Shown one piece after another: positions 59,601 to 62,600 of a DNA stretch of 64,000 nt; the first letter of the stretch is position 1, and every line of letters starts with the position of its first letter. The stretch is from Adiantum capillus-veneris (lineage: Eukaryota > Streptophyta > Polypodiopsida > Polypodiales > Pteridaceae): NCBI GenBank assembly GCA_014529385.2, contig CM043944.1:87261884-87325883 (forward strand). The letters run 5' to 3'. Made by a program: the position numbers and the translations under genes. A model generated the notes under the pieces. That model saw only the letters and a program-made list of their open reading frames with translations. It made no database searches and was not told where the DNA came from.

Positions 59601-62600
59601 ACAGCGGATAGACCCGCAAGACCACTTCGAGCTAAGAGAGCTAGACCACCATTGGACTTGTACCTAATATTTATGGCATTAATCTTGAAAGTTCAAATGA
59701 ATTGTGCAGAGCTTATGGCAAAATCAATGCCTTGAAAGCCTTGATCTTCCTTGACCCAGGAGCTACTGAGAATTTCATAATTTTGATTGATTGCACACGG
59801 TGGAGAATTTGAAGCCGCGTAGCCACGGGGCAAACTCAGAAGGTGGTATCGCTCATCGGTGCTCTTCCAATGACTATAACAAGGATACCAGGGAAAAGCT
59901 CATTTCCACATCATGAAGTTGGGCAATTGAGACGCTCTCTAGGGCATGCCCTCGCGAGACAAGAATGACCCCACACTCCATATCTAGAATTATATGACTA
60001 CCTTGATGCAGGAGAAGCCAATCGTCCTCAAAGTTCTGCTGAGCGAACAAAAATCCACATGAAGTTTCTAATTGCTTTGTATTTAGATATTTTTGAACTT
60101 TGTTTGAGAAAGTACTATTTGAAATATGTTTGAAACGGATTGTATCTGTTTTAAATATGTCTTTGTACCGATTTGACAATTTTTTTACTCTAGTTTGATT
60201 ACTGGTTTCAATAATCTGTGAATTACTCTTTGGTGGAGTACTGAAGAATTATTGTTTGAAAAAGTTTGCACCTTGAAACAAAGCAGACTGGGCGTCTAGG
60301 GAGCGTTTTGTTGTATGTTAGAAAACCTTTGAACGATGCAAACCGAGATTCTAGGAGAACGTTTAGTTGTATGCTTGAAACCTCCAAGCGATGCAGTCTT
60401 CCCTCTGCCAAACCTAACCCTAGCCGACTTGCAGATCCCGATCCAAGGGCCTAAACCATAGAGGTTGTAGAAGTTCTCACCACCTTACAGATCATTGCCG
60501 AGGGGGGGCCAACTTATAGGACCCATCCCCCCATCCCATGGAGCCTAAATAATGAAGACCCACACACACACACAAGACTGCCTAGCATAAAAACCAATTA
60601 CGTGGCTCTATACAAACGATTTCCGCAAACGTGGCAGACATTACGAACAGTTCCGCGTTTCGCGTTGATAGTTTGCTTACGTGGCGCTCTAAATGGACAG
60701 CCCATGGGGCGCACGCTTTCGGAGATCAAATGCTTTTAGATTGTATACTTTTCATGCTCTGCTTTTGGATTGGCCTAGGGCCTTTGGGCTCTCTCTCTCT
60801 CTGGCATTCTCGTGGGAGCGGGAGTGGAAGCCGTTGACCTTGTAAAGTGTTGAAGCAATATAAAGAAGTACCGAAAGGGGCACAGAGGTTTGGGGTCAGT
60901 GCTCTCTTGGGGTAGAATTCCGCCACTCTACGTCTCGTGTGTCGTGCATCTCTTTCAGTTCACTTGTTATTGACGTGTTTACAAGTTTGTTCCATCTATT
61001 CTTTTCCATTGGCATGTGATGCCTTCACGTTACACGTTCCACCTACTCCTTCAAGGACAAAAGCCACTTGTAGCAACTTGTCCCAATATCTCTGATTGTA
61101 GGTGGAAAGGGTATCTTTCTCTTTCATCCTCACACAGTTCCATGCCATCAAAACATCGGCTTCAAAGGGGGGATTTAACCAAAGTAATGAAACTACTTTT
61201 TGAACGTAACCCAGATTTCGGACATTTTCCATGCGTAAAAGTGTAGACCACGATGTCTATGCATTCCCTTTGAGGTGAGATACCACCTCTTGAACCTTAA
61301 AGGTTTTTGGTAAAATTCCCTCCAAAGAAAGTGGTGTCGAACTCTTGAATAAATATATTCTGAGCGGAAAAACTATCGAACTTCACGCTTTGGCCACCGT
61401 GTTTAAATTCCTTCTTTCCCTTTCTACGCTCAAAGTTATCGTACTTTGGCTCTAAAGTCACATGATTCCTCTTTTTGCCAAAAGTCGTTCCAAGGGTGTC
61501 AGAGTCAACTTTGCAAGGGTGATGACTTGCAGTTGCCATGAGAGATCTGCAAGCTGCAGATACGTGATAAGAATTTCCTCCAATTGGTCATCCAACTCCT
61601 CATCAATCGATCCATTGTTACTTGAATCTTCATTGCCGTTACATTGGTCTTGCTACAAATCTGTAAGCGGGATAGATTACCGTTACTAATCAGATTCTCT
61701 ATCAGAATCCATGGCGTGTGTTGTCAAAGTCTGACCAGATCCTTCTGTAGAAGAAGAATTGATCCATTGTTACTGGAATCTCCATTGCCGTTAGATTGGT
61801 CTTGCTACAAATCAGTAAGCGGGACAGATTACCGTTACTGATCGGATTCTCTATCAGAATCCATGGCGGGTGTTGTCAAAGTCTGACCAAATCCATGGCG
61901 TGTGTTGTCAAGGTCTGACCAGATCCTCTGTAGAAGAAGAATTGATTGAAGCTTTGGTACCACTATGACGGGCTTGCCACTAAAAAGGCAATTATCTCAC
62001 AGCAGCACACAAACAGAACTGAAAACTTTCACACTTGAACTTGAAAACACCAAAGTAATCGCAACACGAAGTGGTGGAGTCCACTTCTAGATGCACTAGC
62101 CCCAAAGTCTTGTGCCCCATACCACACTTCTTTTTGTATTAGTCAATCACACAGTACAAGAGTTGGGGTGTCAATCCACGATCTGTGCTTCCAAGCTGAT
62201 TTGCCAAGAGTGGCCATCCTTATTGAGGCCCTTGGCCTAAAAGCAACAATTATAAAAAGCTAGCATTGTTTAAAGCAACTAAAACTAGTGCCCAAAAATC
62301 CTTGCTGAAAAGCTGCCGCATAACTGTCACATCAGCAGCCCTAAAAAGCTGCTGAAAATGCAGAAATGCCACGTCAGCTCTGTACGGATGGCCACATCAT
62401 CATCTACGAACTTCTTTCTCCCTCTTGCAGGTAGTTGCCACGTCAACACTTTGTGAGACCAGGGGGGCTATGTCAGCATCTCGTTCACCAAAGCAGCAGC
62501 ATGGAGACAAATAAAACCTTTGCCTCAGCTTTAACCTCGCACACTTGACGCCCCCCCCCCCCAAAACCCAAAACCAAGCAGTCTGGAATGCAAGAGATGA

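Larger units (their letters stand above)
42363..61034 (+). mobile_element. LTR retrotransposon E, carrying LINE Q and chromoviruses Y and Z
   Basis: Plus-strand element: 5' LTR 42363-44852 (truncated at its start and split by LINE Q), primer site TGGTATTAGAGC at 44854-44865, gag from 44922, interruption by Y at 45557-58824, gag rest and protease start 58825-59800, tandem-repeat region about 60060-60400, and 3' LTR about 60404-61034. LTR, leader and repeat blocks match the non-autonomous elements P and J. Confidence 0.75.
41546..62458 (-). mobile_element. Chromovirus L/M, split by element E
   Basis: Left part 41546-42362, minus: integrase end [20 protein letters not shown] joined to a protease/linker segment ([14 protein letters not shown]) and a gag knuckle, implying internal deletion of RT to integrase. 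Right part 61035-62458: gag N-terminal half, leader, primer site TGGTACCAAAGC (61962-61951, two mismatches to the initiator-Met site) and 5' LTR 61966-62458. That both parts are one element is inferred from matching orientation, order and family. Confidence 0.6.
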
